A stretch of DNA of 64,000 bases, from the IMG/VR virus record IMGVR_UViG_3300025941_000018, positions 1-64,000 of that record; one strand, written 5' to 3'. The position numbers and the translations under genes were made by a program. This DNA comes from a virus. The first letter of the stretch is position 1, and each line of letters opens with the position of its first letter. Positions 48,264-56,748 of this stretch are shown here, piece after piece. Below the pieces are notes generated by a model. It saw nothing but the letters and a program-made list of their open reading frames with translations. It ran no database searches and was not told where the DNA came from.

Positions 48264-50776
48264 GCGCCGTTAGCCATCATCGGCTGATTCACGGGCGGAA
48301 GTTGCGGCGTTAGCGGTGGCCCTGGCTCTCGTCCTGGCGGCATCATCGGCGGCGTCCCAGGCATCGGCGGCCCGCTCGGCGGCATCATCGGCGCAACAAT
48401 CATTCCGACCATCTGCTGCAACACCTTCAGGTCATCCGAGTTTTTCTTAGTCGCCTCAAGCAACGGTTGCAACTCAGGTTGAAGCTGCTGCATCACTTGG
48501 TCCACGACCTGTTTTAGCTGCTGCTCAGCCTGTGCCTTCTGTTCCTCGGGCGTCGTGTTTGGCCCGACGTTCCGGAGTTTGAAGTCCCGATCCACGCCAG
48601 CCTTTTGCGCGATCTGGTTGGCGATGTCAATGAGCTGGTCGGCACCCAATGCCTGAACCATGCCCGGGATTTGAAGCAACGGTTGCATAAGTTGGCTCAT
48701 GGCAATTGCGACCTGGGCGTCGTTCGTGCGGTCTTCGCCGTCGCGGGTCGAAGCAAAGAGCCACATGTCGATAGCGGTGGCCTGCTTCTTCACGCGCGCC
48801 GTGTGGTATTTGTCCCGCACGTTGAGATCCTTGTCCACGAAAGTAAAGCCCATGGCGTTCAGTTGCTCCTTGGTCAGTGGGGTCTCAGCGGGGATATGCG
48901 CGTACATGTCGTCGTCGCCGTAGGCCATCAGGCCGCAGTAGATTTGCCGCTTCCAAGCCTCGCAGAGAATATCGACTGGCGTAGCGGTGAACGTCTGCCG
49001 GCTGGAAGTGCTCTGCGCGATGTTCCGGACCTCTTCGCGCGTCTGCTCATGGCTGGCGGCCTGAGCGACTTCGTGGCTGCTCATTACCAATAGCCGTTCG
49101 AGTACGTCGAGGATGGTCTTTAGGACGTTGATCAACTCGGCGGTGTTGCCCTTGGGCAGCGCGAAAGTCTGGACGGCTTCACTGACCTTGTTCTGGCCAC
49201 GGCTGGCTTTCTTGCCTGAGTAGCCGAACACGTTCAGAAAACGGTAAAGCCCCTCGCCGATGCCTGCGATGCGCTTCTTCGTGTCCTCCGGTATCTGGTC
49301 CTCATCGACCATCGTGATGTTGGCGAGGTTCTGCTTCGCCGTCAGGATGATCTGGTTGAGGACATTCGTGAACTGGTCTTGGAACGGCAGGATTTCCAGA
49401 CTCATTGAGGCATTGCGGCTGCGGCTTTCGTCGGCGTCATACCCGGCGTAGAGCACCGGGCAGTAGGGCAGGGGTGCCGCGTAGATGATCGTGCAACCGT
49501 CGCCGGCAAGGACAAACCTGAACCAGACGGGATGGTCGTAGTCGCCAAGCCCGTTCTCACTCGGCACCAACTTTTCGAAATATTCGGTCACCAGAACGCC
49601 TTGGTCCAAGTGGTCGGTGCCGTAGTATTGATTAGCCAAATCCTTCTCACGGTCGAGTTGGCCGGTGCCGACTCCAGCCGTGTAAACCGGGGCTGCGCCG
49701 TCGATTGCTGGCGCCGGGGCTGGTGGAACAGCCACGCCCATTTTCATCGTGCAAGCGGAATAGACAGAGGTGAAGAACAGGCGATTGTTGACCAGCAGAT
49801 CCGCGGTGCCCAGGCTCACCTTGTCCGTGTTCCAGAAGCCGCTGGTGAGAATGTCGCGGTAACGCGCCACGCGCCAGGCACCGAAAAACTGGCAGCCGCT
49901 GTCCGAGTTGTAGGTATAAGCGCCGTGGGCGAGGTCTTTGAAATATCGGGTGGGATGCCAGTGCTGGTAGCGCAATCCCTCGCGGGTGGTCACCTTGATT
50001 TCATCCCCGGCATTGACCGGTGTGCCATCCTCCTTCTTCTTTTCCATCAGGACATCTTCCTGATCGGCAATCTTCACCTGCGTCTCCGAGTGCCACTCCT
50101 CTTTCGGAGTCATAAAGCACTCGCCGTAATGGAGCATTTTGAAAACGCCCTGCTTCAGCACGTCGAAGTAACTGTATTGCGTCGAGATGCCCTGGACGCG
50201 ATCGGTCAGCGCCTCGCACTTTACCCGCAACTGCGTCGTGGCTTTCACCGGCTCGTACTTGAGGAACGGTATCAGCCGACGGTCGTTCATCAGCTTCGCC
50301 CAGCGGATCGTCAGGTAGGCGCGGACCAGTGGAACGAAAACATTGAAGAAAATCGGCAGGTTGAAAACCTTCTTCCCGGTGTCGGCGCCGGTTCTCGGGT
50401 CCTTCTGCTGCTCGATTAGCGACGTCAGTCCCCAGTCCTGAAGCTGTTTGTAAACCGTGTCCTCATCGGGGTTGCTGTCGATCAGGGAAGCGATCAAGGT
50501 CGGGCTTATTTGCCGAAACGGGGTGTCCCATGCCTGGTCGAGCGCGTAGTAGGTTTTCCAGTCACGAAAGTTTCGGTCCATGCCCTCCTGAACACGCGAC
50601 CTGATTCGGTTCCACAGCGCCCAGCGTTTGTCCTGCTGTGTTGCGGTCAGCGGGTCGTAGCCAGGATCGCCGAGTTTTGCGCTGCCGTGCTGCAGGTCCT
50701 TCGGGTCGCCCTGCAAATTCTGGCGCAGGGTTTCGGCGGTGATGCCCCGCTTGGTAAGGATTGTAAGATCGATCAT
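48260..50776 (-). CDS. Portal protein
   Basis: An 838-residue protein. A large mixed alpha/beta portal with a C-terminal helical part and a Pro/Met-rich disordered tail. Repeated blocks such as FMTPKEEWHSETQVKIADQ, PYCPVLYAGYDADESRSR and NITMVDEDQIPE fit short-tailed phage portals. It is the first large gene of the virion module and sits opposite the terminase, across a divergent junction. The portal forms the dodecameric ring through which DNA is packed. Confidence 0.85.
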   Translation of the reverse strand: MIDLTILTKRGITAETLRQNLQGDPKDLQHGSAKLGDPGYDPLTATQQDKRWALWNRIRSRVQEGMDRNFRDWKTYYALDQAWDTPFRQISPTLIASLIDSNPDEDTVYKQLQDWGLTSLIEQQKDPRTGADTGKKVFNLPIFFNVFVPLVRAYLTIRWAKLMNDRRLIPFLKYEPVKATTQLRVKCEALTDRVQGISTQYSYFDVLKQGVFKMLHYGECFMTPKEEWHSETQVKIADQEDVLMEKKKEDGTPVNAGDEIKVTTREGLRYQHWHPTRYFKDLAHGAYTYNSDSGCQFFGAWRVARYRDILTSGFWNTDKVSLGTADLLVNNRLFFTSVYSACTMKMGVAVPPAPAPAIDGAAPVYTAGVGTGQLDREKDLANQYYGTDHLDQGVLVTEYFEKLVPSENGLGDYDHPVWFRFVLAGDGCTIIYAAPLPYCPVLYAGYDADESRSRNASMSLEILPFQDQFTNVLNQIILTAKQNLANITMVDEDQIPEDTKKRIAGIGEGLYRFLNVFGYSGKKASRGQNKVSEAVQTFALPKGNTAELINVLKTILDVLERLLVMSSHEVAQAASHEQTREEVRNIAQSTSSRQTFTATPVDILCEAWKRQIYCGLMAYGDDDMYAHIPAETPLTKEQLNAMGFTFVDKDLNVRDKYHTARVKKQATAIDMWLFASTRDGEDRTNDAQVAIAMSQLMQPLLQIPGMVQALGADQLIDIANQIAQKAGVDRDFKLRNVGPNTTPEEQKAQAEQQLKQVVDQVMQQLQPELQPLLEATKKNSDDLKVLQQMVGMIVAPMMPPSGPPMPGTPPMMPPGREPGPPLTPQLPPVNQPMMANGA

Positions 50777-50780
50777 GAAA

Positions 50781-51062
50781 TCAGTAGGCTTCGGCCTTCT
50801 TGCCCGTCTGCTTCGACTTCAGGTAGTCCATCGGCTTAATCGGCGCGGCTTTTGGTTTGGCGGGCACAGCTTTGACCTTGGTAATGCTCTGCACGTCGGC
50901 CATGATCTGCGCCTCGCCTTCTGGCTCTGCCTCGGAGTCCGCTTCTTCCCCCTCTTCACCAGGGAGGGTTTTGACTTTTACCATGAGCACATCGCCGGGC
51001 AGACAACCTTTGAGTGCGGGATGGTCACTTGGCAGCGCAATCTGAATTGGCGGCTTCATCAT
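50781..51062 (-). CDS. Small acidic virion-module protein
   Basis: A 93-residue protein: a compact beta N-terminus (MMKPPIQIALPSDHPALKGC), an acidic middle (EEGEEADSEAEPEGE) and a basic, Lys/Pro-rich end. It starts the leftward module and sits opposite the gene at 51114. The 51-bp gap between them contains a GCTTGC/GCAAGC inverted repeat and must carry both promoters if each side has one. Confidence 0.65.
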   Translation of the reverse strand: MMKPPIQIALPSDHPALKGCLPGDVLMVKVKTLPGEEGEEADSEAEPEGEAQIMADVQSITKVKAVPAKPKAAPIKPMDYLKSKQTGKKAEAY

Positions 51063-51113
51063 GGGCTACTCCTACGCTTGCAACTGGCCACGCGCAAGCT
51101 TAATGTTTCCGCC

Positions 51114-51320
51114 ATGACCGACGAATGGCAAGATAACACGCAAGAAAATCCGTTCTTCAAATCCCGTCAGCCAGTTGAAGTTGAATACACAGACGGAAAA
51201 ACCCGCGTGATTGGCTGCCCTCGTTGCGCCACCGGCAGCTTTCTTTTAGTCAAACGCTGGCGCGTCAAACCTCAAACCACCCAACCAAATGAAACTACTC
51301 GGCAACCGAATCCTCATTGA
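51114..51320 (+). CDS. Small zinc-binding protein
   Basis: A 68-residue protein from the ATG at 51114. IGCPRCATGSFLLVKRW gives one Cys pair in a beta-hairpin; the C-terminus is Pro/Asn/Thr-rich. Overlaps the GroES start. Possibly nucleic-acid or protein binding; the role is unknown. Confidence 0.65.
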   Translation: MTDEWQDNTQENPFFKSRQPVEVEYTDGKTRVIGCPRCATGSFLLVKRWRVKPQTTQPNETTRQPNPH

Positions 51321-51552
51321 ACCCATCGAAGAAGCCTCTGGCCCTATCGAAGCCCCGCAACTTTCCAAGCGCGTCACGCCTTTTGGCCGGGTCGCGATGC
51401 TCGGTGATGGGCCTCACATGCCACCCGAACTCGCCATCGGCCAGCGGGTCCATGTCGATGTTGACCGTGGCCACGTCGCCGTCGCTCACGAAGGCCGCCC
51501 GCATCGCATCGTCTCCGTGCTCGACGTGCAACTGATCTTCGCCGATGCCTAA
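51289..51552 (+). CDS. GroES-like co-chaperonin
   Basis: An 87-residue protein. LLGNRILIEPIEEAS, FGRVAMLGDG, ELAIGQRVHVDV and RIVSVLDVQLIFA follow the order of the GroES fold (R-x-L-I-x-P, GxVxxxGxG, VxxGxxV, YxxxxExDILA). The mobile loop region (EASGPIEAPQLSKRV) is shortened. Phage GroES homologues assist GroEL in folding the capsid protein. It lies directly before the terminase. Confidence 0.85.
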   Translation: MKLLGNRILIEPIEEASGPIEAPQLSKRVTPFGRVAMLGDGPHMPPELAIGQRVHVDVDRGHVAVAHEGRPHRIVSVLDVQLIFADA

Positions 51553-53104
51553 CGACGCCGATGGTAATTGGTATCCCGACTTGTTCGATAAGCAGTTGGA
51601 AGTTCTAAATTCCCAGGCGCGCGCCCTTCTTGTTAGCGGCCCACGCCTGAGTGGCAAAACTCGAGGTACCCTTCACCGTATCGTTCGCCATCTCTGGGAA
51701 ACTCCAGATGCCCGTGTGGCGATGTTCTCGCGCACGGTCAAAAACTCCAAAGAAGGCGGCACTTGGTCCCTGCTGCACGATGTCGTTCTAAAGGAGTGGA
51801 TCGACGCAAAAATCGGCTTGCGATACACGACCCTGAGTGCCGAGAAGCGGCCCGGTTTCAAGCTCGACAGCCTCAGCCGCACCCTTTACTTCCGCATCCG
51901 CAATGTCCATGGCGGCGAGTCCACCTGCATGTTGTTCTCACTCGACCATGACCCGGACATCGAGGACAAGCTGAAGGAGATGGAGTTTTCCATGATTTAT
52001 TTCTCCGAGCTTTCTAAATTCCACGACCGAAAGATCCTCGGGGTGTCGCTGCTTTCGCTTCGCATGTCCCATATTCCTTACGAAAGCCACATGTGGATTG
52101 CTGATACCAACCCAGCCGACGAAGGCGAGTTGTCGTGGATCTATCGAGTGTTCTACGTGGAACGTGTCCAAGATTACGCTGAGTATGTTGTCTGCCAAAA
52201 GAAACTCGGCTTACCGGTACTTGAAGAACGGTTGTTCCTGGCACAGCAACGCGATCTCGCGCTCATTGAGATTAAGCCCGGCGAAAACCCCAGGTTGGAC
52301 CCGAGGCAACTCGACGAACTCAAGTCCCAGAACGCCTACGATGCCGGGTTGTGGGCTAAGTACGTCGAAGGCAAGTGGATTTACGGCGAGGGCGATGCCT
52401 CAATGCACTTCAGGGCTTATTTCAAGCGCAACCTGCACATCGTCGGGGACTGCACGTCGCCTAATGAAGAAGACTGGACCTACGCGAACCCATCACCCGG
52501 AGCCTTCGAATTAGTGCTCGGCCTGGACATCGGCGATGTAAACCATGCGGGCGTTATCCTTAACCGGGATGTCATTAACGGTCGCTCACACTTCACCCTT
52601 ATTGACGAACTGGTTTACCTCAAAAAGGAAATCGCGGTCACCACTTTCACCGAGGATTTCATGGAGTTAATTGAGGCCCACGAGAAAGCGGCCGGGCGGC
52701 AGTATAATCTCGACCGGGCCTGGTCGGACAGCAACTCCATCGAAAAGTACAGCGCGGTGGCCGCTACGTTTCCCTACCTGCAAGTCTATGCAGCGTCGGG
52801 CAATCGCATATTTCTCCGCGCGCTGCCCAAAGCCCAGTCCAAGGGCGGAGTGCGGCAGCGAGTGTCATTGGTGAAAATGCTGCTGCACACTGGCCGGCTA
52901 AAAGTCTCCGCTCATTGCCATTTCGCCATCGCCATGTTTGAGGGTCTTAAAAAGGGGAAGGTGGATTATATCCCGACAGAGGACCCGATGAAGCACATTT
53001 TTGACGCGCTCAGTTATGCGCTCTTTATGGAATGTGCCGAAGAACTCGAAGAGATGCCAGAATCCGGCGGGAGATCAACCGGGATGATTGTGCATGTCCG
53101 TTAG
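51545..53104 (+). CDS. terL: Terminase large subunit
   Basis: A 519-residue protein. ATPase domain: Walker A SGPRLSGKT (31-39) and Walker B MIYFSEL (150-156, catalytic Glu155). The nuclease domain starts with LVLGLDIGD (Asp328) and ends near HIFDALSYAL, supplying RNase-H-like acidic residues. No separate small terminase was recognised next to it. Overlaps the GroES stop by 8 bp and, tail to tail, 30 bp of the minus-strand gene at 53075. Confidence 0.95.
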   Translation: MPNDADGNWYPDLFDKQLEVLNSQARALLVSGPRLSGKTRGTLHRIVRHLWETPDARVAMFSRTVKNSKEGGTWSLLHDVVLKEWIDAKIGLRYTTLSAEKRPGFKLDSLSRTLYFRIRNVHGGESTCMLFSLDHDPDIEDKLKEMEFSMIYFSELSKFHDRKILGVSLLSLRMSHIPYESHMWIADTNPADEGELSWIYRVFYVERVQDYAEYVVCQKKLGLPVLEERLFLAQQRDLALIEIKPGENPRLDPRQLDELKSQNAYDAGLWAKYVEGKWIYGEGDASMHFRAYFKRNLHIVGDCTSPNEEDWTYANPSPGAFELVLGLDIGDVNHAGVILNRDVINGRSHFTLIDELVYLKKEIAVTTFTEDFMELIEAHEKAAGRQYNLDRAWSDSNSIEKYSAVAATFPYLQVYAASGNRIFLRALPKAQSKGGVRQRVSLVKMLLHTGRLKVSAHCHFAIAMFEGLKKGKVDYIPTEDPMKHIFDALSYALFMECAEELEEMPESGGRSTGMIVHVR

Positions 53105-53422
53105 CAGGCGGGCGAACATCCTGCGCTGCTGCGGTGTCGCCCGGTCGAGATAGGCCAGCTTTTTCTTCCTCCAAAACCTGAGTTGCCGGCCAGGTGCCAG
53201 CAGGTTCACGCCACAACCCTCACTGAACGCAGCCACCACACGCAAAGTCATGCCGTCCCACCGTTCGCACGTCGAGATTTTGCAGATGGTGGATAGCGCC
53301 AGTCCCGAACGCCGCGCGATCTCGTCGTTGGTCATCGGGGACAAACCGTGGCTTTTGCGGGCCAGAAAGCGGCACATTTTCGGCGTGAGCAGATTCAGGT
53401 CTGAGAGGGTGCGGACTTTCAT
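53075..53422 (-). CDS. Helix-turn-helix regulator-like protein
   Basis: A 115-residue protein. GLSPMTNDEIARRSGLALSTICKIST contains a helix-turn-helix (NDEIARRSGLALSTICKI), followed by a basic stretch RQLRFWRKKKLAYLDR. Its end overlaps the end of the terminase gene on the other strand. A DNA-binding regulator, targets unknown. Confidence 0.7.
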   Translation of the reverse strand: MKVRTLSDLNLLTPKMCRFLARKSHGLSPMTNDEIARRSGLALSTICKISTCERWDGMTLRVVAAFSEGCGVNLLAPGRQLRFWRKKKLAYLDRATPQQRRMFARLLTDMHNHPG

Positions 53423-53468
53423 GGCACGAGGCTAAGGCGTTCTGGCATGGAAAGAGTTTGGCTCGCAC

Positions 53469-53774
53469 TTAGGCGGCGAGAGCTTTAGGCAATGGCTTCC
53501 TGCGGGTCAGATGATGAAGGCGGCACTGCAATCCAGTTGTTATCACCCCACAGTTTGGATGAGAGCAGCGATTGTAACGACTTGGGGTCTTAAAGAATTG
53601 CTTCACCTGACTAAGCTCGGCGGCTAGTCGGTCATCGCCTGCGCGTCTGGCCGCGATGATTTTGTATTTGACCAAGCGAGCTAAACCCGCTCGGTTTGCT
53701 TCTCCCGAAAAGCTGACTCGTTGTTTATGGGGAAGGCCAAGCAGAGACTTGACCCGCATATAGCTGATTTTCAT
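53469..53774 (-). CDS. Small basic Cys/His protein
   Basis: A 101-residue basic protein. YNRCSHPNCGVITTGLQCRLHHLTRR gives three cysteines and several histidines, a plausible zinc finger. Overlaps the upstream gene by 4 bp. The function is unknown. Confidence 0.6.
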   Translation of the reverse strand: MKISYMRVKSLLGLPHKQRVSFSGEANRAGLARLVKYKIIAARRAGDDRLAAELSQVKQFFKTPSRYNRCSHPNCGVITTGLQCRLHHLTRRKPLPKALAA

Positions 53775-54475
53775 TCCCGAATCTGATAGGGGTCCACGTT
53801 GTTGGTACGAACAAAGCCAACCCGATAGTAGCCCTGACTCCCCGGAGCATTGGTCACTACCACACTTGCCGCCGGCAACTTAGCCCAGTTGGTCGTGTCG
53901 TGGGTGATTTCCACTGTTACTGGGTCGTAAGTAATGATCGGCTGCGGCCATTGGAACGGCATTGAAAGGTCGCTGTTGGTGCCCGGTGCCAGTGTCTCGG
54001 CTTGAATCCAGTATTTTGAGCCATACAGCAAGTGTGGAATGGCATTGAAATTGGTTGGTGTGAAAAAGTTGGTGCTCACGTCCACTGCTCGGCCTTGGGC
54101 TATTGGCGTGACGAAGATTTGATAGCCACTCGCGCCGGGCACCGGGTCGAACTTTAGATACTTCAACGAATACGTCGCTGGATTGGTCGCGCCAACAACC
54201 ACCACATCGGGCGGCATTGGTGGAAGTTCTATCGCGGCAAGCCTTGCCGCCTGTGGGTCGGGTAGGTGATGCGCAGTTTCTTCCTGAGTGTAGATCGGCG
54301 GATTCCACTGCACCGGCTCAGAGGTCACGGAATGAAACTGCGCTGGTGGCGTGAACGGCTGCCCCATCGCAACCACTTGGAGCATGACAGGTGCCGCGAT
54401 GAAGGCTGGGTTAAATGGAACGATGCGCGGGATAGCCCTTATGCTCTCCCACAAGATGGCTGCAAGCGTAATCAT
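53771..54475 (-). CDS. Fibronectin-III-like protein
   Basis: A 234-residue protein with an N-terminal hydrophobic helix, a disordered Pro-rich region, then beta-sandwich patterns: YSLKYLKFDPVPGASGYQIFVTPIAQG and later PHLLYGSKYWIQAETLAPG (typical FN3 strands). Val-Thr-Asn-rich near the C-terminus. It is probably membrane-anchored or exported, though no clear cleavage site is visible. Confidence 0.6.
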   Translation of the reverse strand: MITLAAILWESIRAIPRIVPFNPAFIAAPVMLQVVAMGQPFTPPAQFHSVTSEPVQWNPPIYTQEETAHHLPDPQAARLAAIELPPMPPDVVVVGATNPATYSLKYLKFDPVPGASGYQIFVTPIAQGRAVDVSTNFFTPTNFNAIPHLLYGSKYWIQAETLAPGTNSDLSMPFQWPQPIITYDPVTVEITHDTTNWAKLPAASVVVTNAPGSQGYYRVGFVRTNNVDPYQIRE

Positions 54476-54786
54476 TTGGCCCCTTTCACCGCCCCAGCGA
54501 CCGCTCCTTGCACGATGAGGCCAATCAGTTGATCCAAATTTGAACTTGTCACAGAGGCATCATAAGCGCCGATGGTTGATCCACTCGGGTAAGCCCAGAC
54601 ATTGCTTCCGGTCCCCGCTTGACCCGTGGTGTTCCTGAATTTCGTCAGCGACGATGTGCTGTCAAAGAAAGTGCAAACCCTTACAATGGTGTTTTCAGAA
54701 CCGTCCGGCTTCTTGGTGGTGCTTGAGCGGAGATAAGCGCAGCCGCACAGCAGGGCCAGTGGTAGGATTAGGGCGAGTCTTTTCAT
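54472..54786 (-). CDS. Small lipoprotein
   Basis: A 104-residue protein. The N-terminus KRLALILPLALLCGCAYLRS has a lipobox (LLCGC) after a basic-hydrophobic signal. The rest is Ser/Thr/Asn-rich with a hydrophobic, Gly/Ala-rich end. It could act like an outer-membrane spanin in lysis or coat the cell surface. No companion spanin was identified, so this is inference. Confidence 0.65.
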   Translation of the reverse strand: MKRLALILPLALLCGCAYLRSSTTKKPDGSENTIVRVCTFFDSTSSLTKFRNTTGQAGTGSNVWAYPSGSTIGAYDASVTSSNLDQLIGLIVQGAVAGAVKGAK

Positions 54787-54788
54787 AA

Positions 54789-55010
54789 TCAGTAGTCGTC
54801 TGCGGTGTAAGGGTAGGATTGTCGTTTCGTATTTGCCTGGTTCAGCCCAAGGCGTCGAATTAAGCTGGATTCCGTGCGCTTGACTTGCTTGACGGTGGTT
54901 CGAAGCTCGCGGGCGGTTTGCTCCGGGGGTGCGCCGACAAACATTGCTTGCAGAATTCTCGCCTGTCGCTCATCGGAAGTTAGATGTTTTCGGGCGCTCA
55001 ATCTGTACAA
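54789..55010 (-). CDS. Small DNA-binding-type protein (HTH)
   Basis: A 73-residue protein: TSDERQARILQAMFVGAPPEQTARELRTTVKQVKRTESSLIRRLGL has the LuxR/sigma-4-like helix-turn-helix pattern. It is a likely regulator of the rightmost minus-strand block. It follows the hairpin at 55017-55036. Confidence 0.65.
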   Translation of the reverse strand: MYRLSARKHLTSDERQARILQAMFVGAPPEQTARELRTTVKQVKRTESSLIRRLGLNQANTKRQSYPYTADDY

Positions 55011-55016
55011 GCAATA

Positions 55017-55036
55017 CGCCCGTCCGAAGACGGGCG
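55017..55036 (-). terminator. UUCG-tetraloop hairpin
   Basis: CGCCCGTC-TTCG-GACGGGCG on the minus strand: an 8-bp stem with a UUCG tetraloop, an exceptionally stable hairpin. The T-run after it is weak (TATTGCTTGT), so it may be a terminator, an RNA-stability element or a processing site. It separates 55062 from 55010. Confidence 0.55.
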
Positions 55037-55061
55037 CAAGCTTTGAATTGAACCGATTGGC

Positions 55062-55388
55062 TTACGGCTTGGCGGTTGGCGCGCCGAGCGTCAATCCCAA
55101 GTTTGCAGCATTAGCTCCGGTCGTGTGGACCAGGATCGTGTCCTGAACATCCACAACTCCAGATCCGAGATCGGCATCGCCATCGACCAAATAGGTCGTA
55201 TCGTCCGGGGAGTCGGGCGTTACCAGAGTCGCGGACATGCCATCAGCGGCGGGTGTTACGGTGCCAGCGCCGGATACCACAGACCAGACGGGAATGCCGT
55301 CGAGTTTTGCAGGCTTTCCGGTGGCAGTTACGGGCTTTAGTGTGGCAACAACTTGCTGCTCATTTGTCAGTGTGATTTCTGCGGGCAT
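55062..55388 (-). CDS. Small beta-rich virion-type protein
   Basis: A 108-residue protein from the ATG at 55388 with an AAGAAAGG ribosome-binding site about 10 nt before it. The frame is open upstream to 55544, encoding a basic helix, but no RBS lies there. The pattern AEITLTNEQQVVATLKPVTATGKPAKLDGIPVW...GTVTP...GMSATL matches a small Ig-like phage protein family attached to tails or heads. Confidence 0.75.
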   Translation of the reverse strand: MPAEITLTNEQQVVATLKPVTATGKPAKLDGIPVWSVVSGAGTVTPAADGMSATLVTPDSPDDTTYLVDGDADLGSGVVDVQDTILVHTTGANAANLGLTLGAPTAKP

Positions 55389-55567
55389 ATGATTTTGACC
55401 TTTCTTATTGAAGGGAAGCCCGAAACCGAAATTGAGCCGGGCGGCCCGTCGTTTTTTGTTCTTCTTACACTTCGCCTCAAGTTGTGAGGCAAATTCTTTA
55501 ATCGCTTTACGCATGGCCTTTTTCATTCGTTCAATCCAGTCCATTCGGAGAGAGCCAGAATCTAGCC

Positions 55568-55810
55568 CTAATCATGGCGCTTGTCACGCGGGGGATTGTC
55601 CTTACCTTTCTTGCCGTTGGGTGTTACCTCCCCGCGCATAAGTTCACCAGCCGGAAAGATTGCCAGCGGACGATATTCCCGCCCCGCCTCGCCCGCCCAA
55701 TGGATTACCGCGACGGCGACCTGTCCATCGCGCTCACTTTCCCAAACGACGCCAGCCCCACATTGCGATGCGCCCTTGAGTCGGAATATGATTTTTTCAC
55801 CGCGAATCAT
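55568..55810 (-). CDS. Small beta-rich protein
   Basis: An 80-residue protein from the ATG at 55810, which overlaps the stop of the upstream membrane gene (TAATG). Beta-rich start (EKIIFRLKGASQCGAGVVWE) and a very basic end. The function is unknown. Confidence 0.6.
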   Translation of the reverse strand: MIRGEKIIFRLKGASQCGAGVVWESERDGQVAVAVIHWAGEAGREYRPLAIFPAGELMRGEVTPNGKKGKDNPPRDKRHD

Positions 55811-55983
55811 TACGAGTGAACTGGCTGGCCGAACACTTTCCAACCCAGCAATAAAAGCAGGATGAAAAGCAGCAGTGTGCCGCCGAGTGGTTTGAACGGG
55901 CTTCCGGTCGCTGGCCAGTTTGACCAGAGGCCGAACACCAGCCATAGAAGCATTAAAACCCAATAGATTAATTGAAAACTCAT
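55810..55983 (-). CDS. Two-helix membrane protein, phage type
   Basis: A 57-residue protein missed by size-based calling. SFQLIYWVLMLLWLVFG and PLGGTLLLFILLLLLGWKVFG are two membrane helices joined by a short loop, in a pattern I recall from many phages (LIYWxLxxLWLVFGxW ... PLGGxxLLFLLLxLLGWKVFG). A holin or other small inner-membrane role is plausible. TAATG overlap with the next gene. Confidence 0.8.
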   Translation of the reverse strand: MSFQLIYWVLMLLWLVFGLWSNWPATGSPFKPLGGTLLLFILLLLLGWKVFGQPVHS

Positions 55984-56047
55984 AATTTGCCTTTCGTTGT
56001 TGTGTGCAAGCCTAAGCCCTAATCGCCTTTTGGCAATGGGGCCATTT

Positions 56048-56395
56048 TCATATCAGCTTACTCTTGATCTCAGCAACCATGCGCTTAGTTTCCTGGGCGG
56101 CTGCTTCCATTCGGACAACCGCGTCCAGCGTCTCCTCTGCCTTTCGGATGCGGGTATGATAATTGTCTAGCCGATCCTCAATGCGGGTTAGCGTGACGGC
56201 ATTTTCCTGCCTGACTATCACCGCAGACTTGTCGTTCTCCTTCATTTCCCGTTCCAACTCGGCGAGTTGTTTGCTCATGGATTCTTGGTTGAATTGAGAG
56301 CGAAACCAGGTAGCCGCTCCAGCGAGCAGGATGCCGATCCAAGTAACCACGTTCCCAATCGTGATTTCCAAAAAGTTCTTCGGGTCTTGTGCCAT
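56048..56395 (-). CDS. Membrane-anchored coiled-coil protein
   Basis: A 115-residue protein. One membrane helix (TIGNVVTWIGILLAGAATWF) is followed by a heptad coiled coil to the C-terminus. This topology resembles phage XhlA/holin-associated or DUF2730-like proteins. It is beside another membrane protein, so a lysis or superinfection role is possible. Confidence 0.65.
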   Translation of the reverse strand: MAQDPKNFLEITIGNVVTWIGILLAGAATWFRSQFNQESMSKQLAELEREMKENDKSAVIVRQENAVTLTRIEDRLDNYHTRIRKAEETLDAVVRMEAAAQETKRMVAEIKSKLI

Positions 56396-56430
56396 GCGAG
56401 CGTCATGTTAATCACCGTGTTTGATTTGGG

Positions 56431-56748
56431 CTAAGGCTTTTTCTTAGAGAGAGCTTCATCGAGTTTATTCTGTGATGCGAGATGCGCCTTATATTCTTTC
56501 TCTGCTTGTACGGCTCGTTCCTGATAGGACTGATTCTCCGGGCTGCTGTCGGCAAGCTGCCGAAGCGCAACCGCGCCCACCCCAAGGGCAGCGCCCATTG
56601 CTTTGTTGCTCAGGGCGTGAATCGCAACTGTGTCGGTCTTCACGTCCTTAATGTCGTCGCCGTTTCGCCAGGATTTGATGAAGCTTCCCAACGCCAGAAT
56701 GGTCGGCGCTATGGCAACGATTAGAGCGGTTTGAACGGCGTCGGTCAT
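56431..56748 (-). CDS. Small membrane protein
   Basis: A 105-residue protein with a hydrophobic N-terminal segment (QTALIVAIAPTILALGSFI) followed by a polar, helical region and a lysine-rich end. It shares its first base with the stop of the upstream fibre-like gene. The role is unknown; lysis is one option. Confidence 0.6.
   Translation of the reverse strand: MTDAVQTALIVAIAPTILALGSFIKSWRNGDDIKDVKTDTVAIHALSNKAMGAALGVGAVALRQLADSSPENQSYQERAVQAEKEYKAHLASQNKLDEALSKKKP

Noticed and set aside
49532-50419. 295-codon plus-strand frame inside the portal gene
   Set aside because: Antisense shadow of the portal coding frame.
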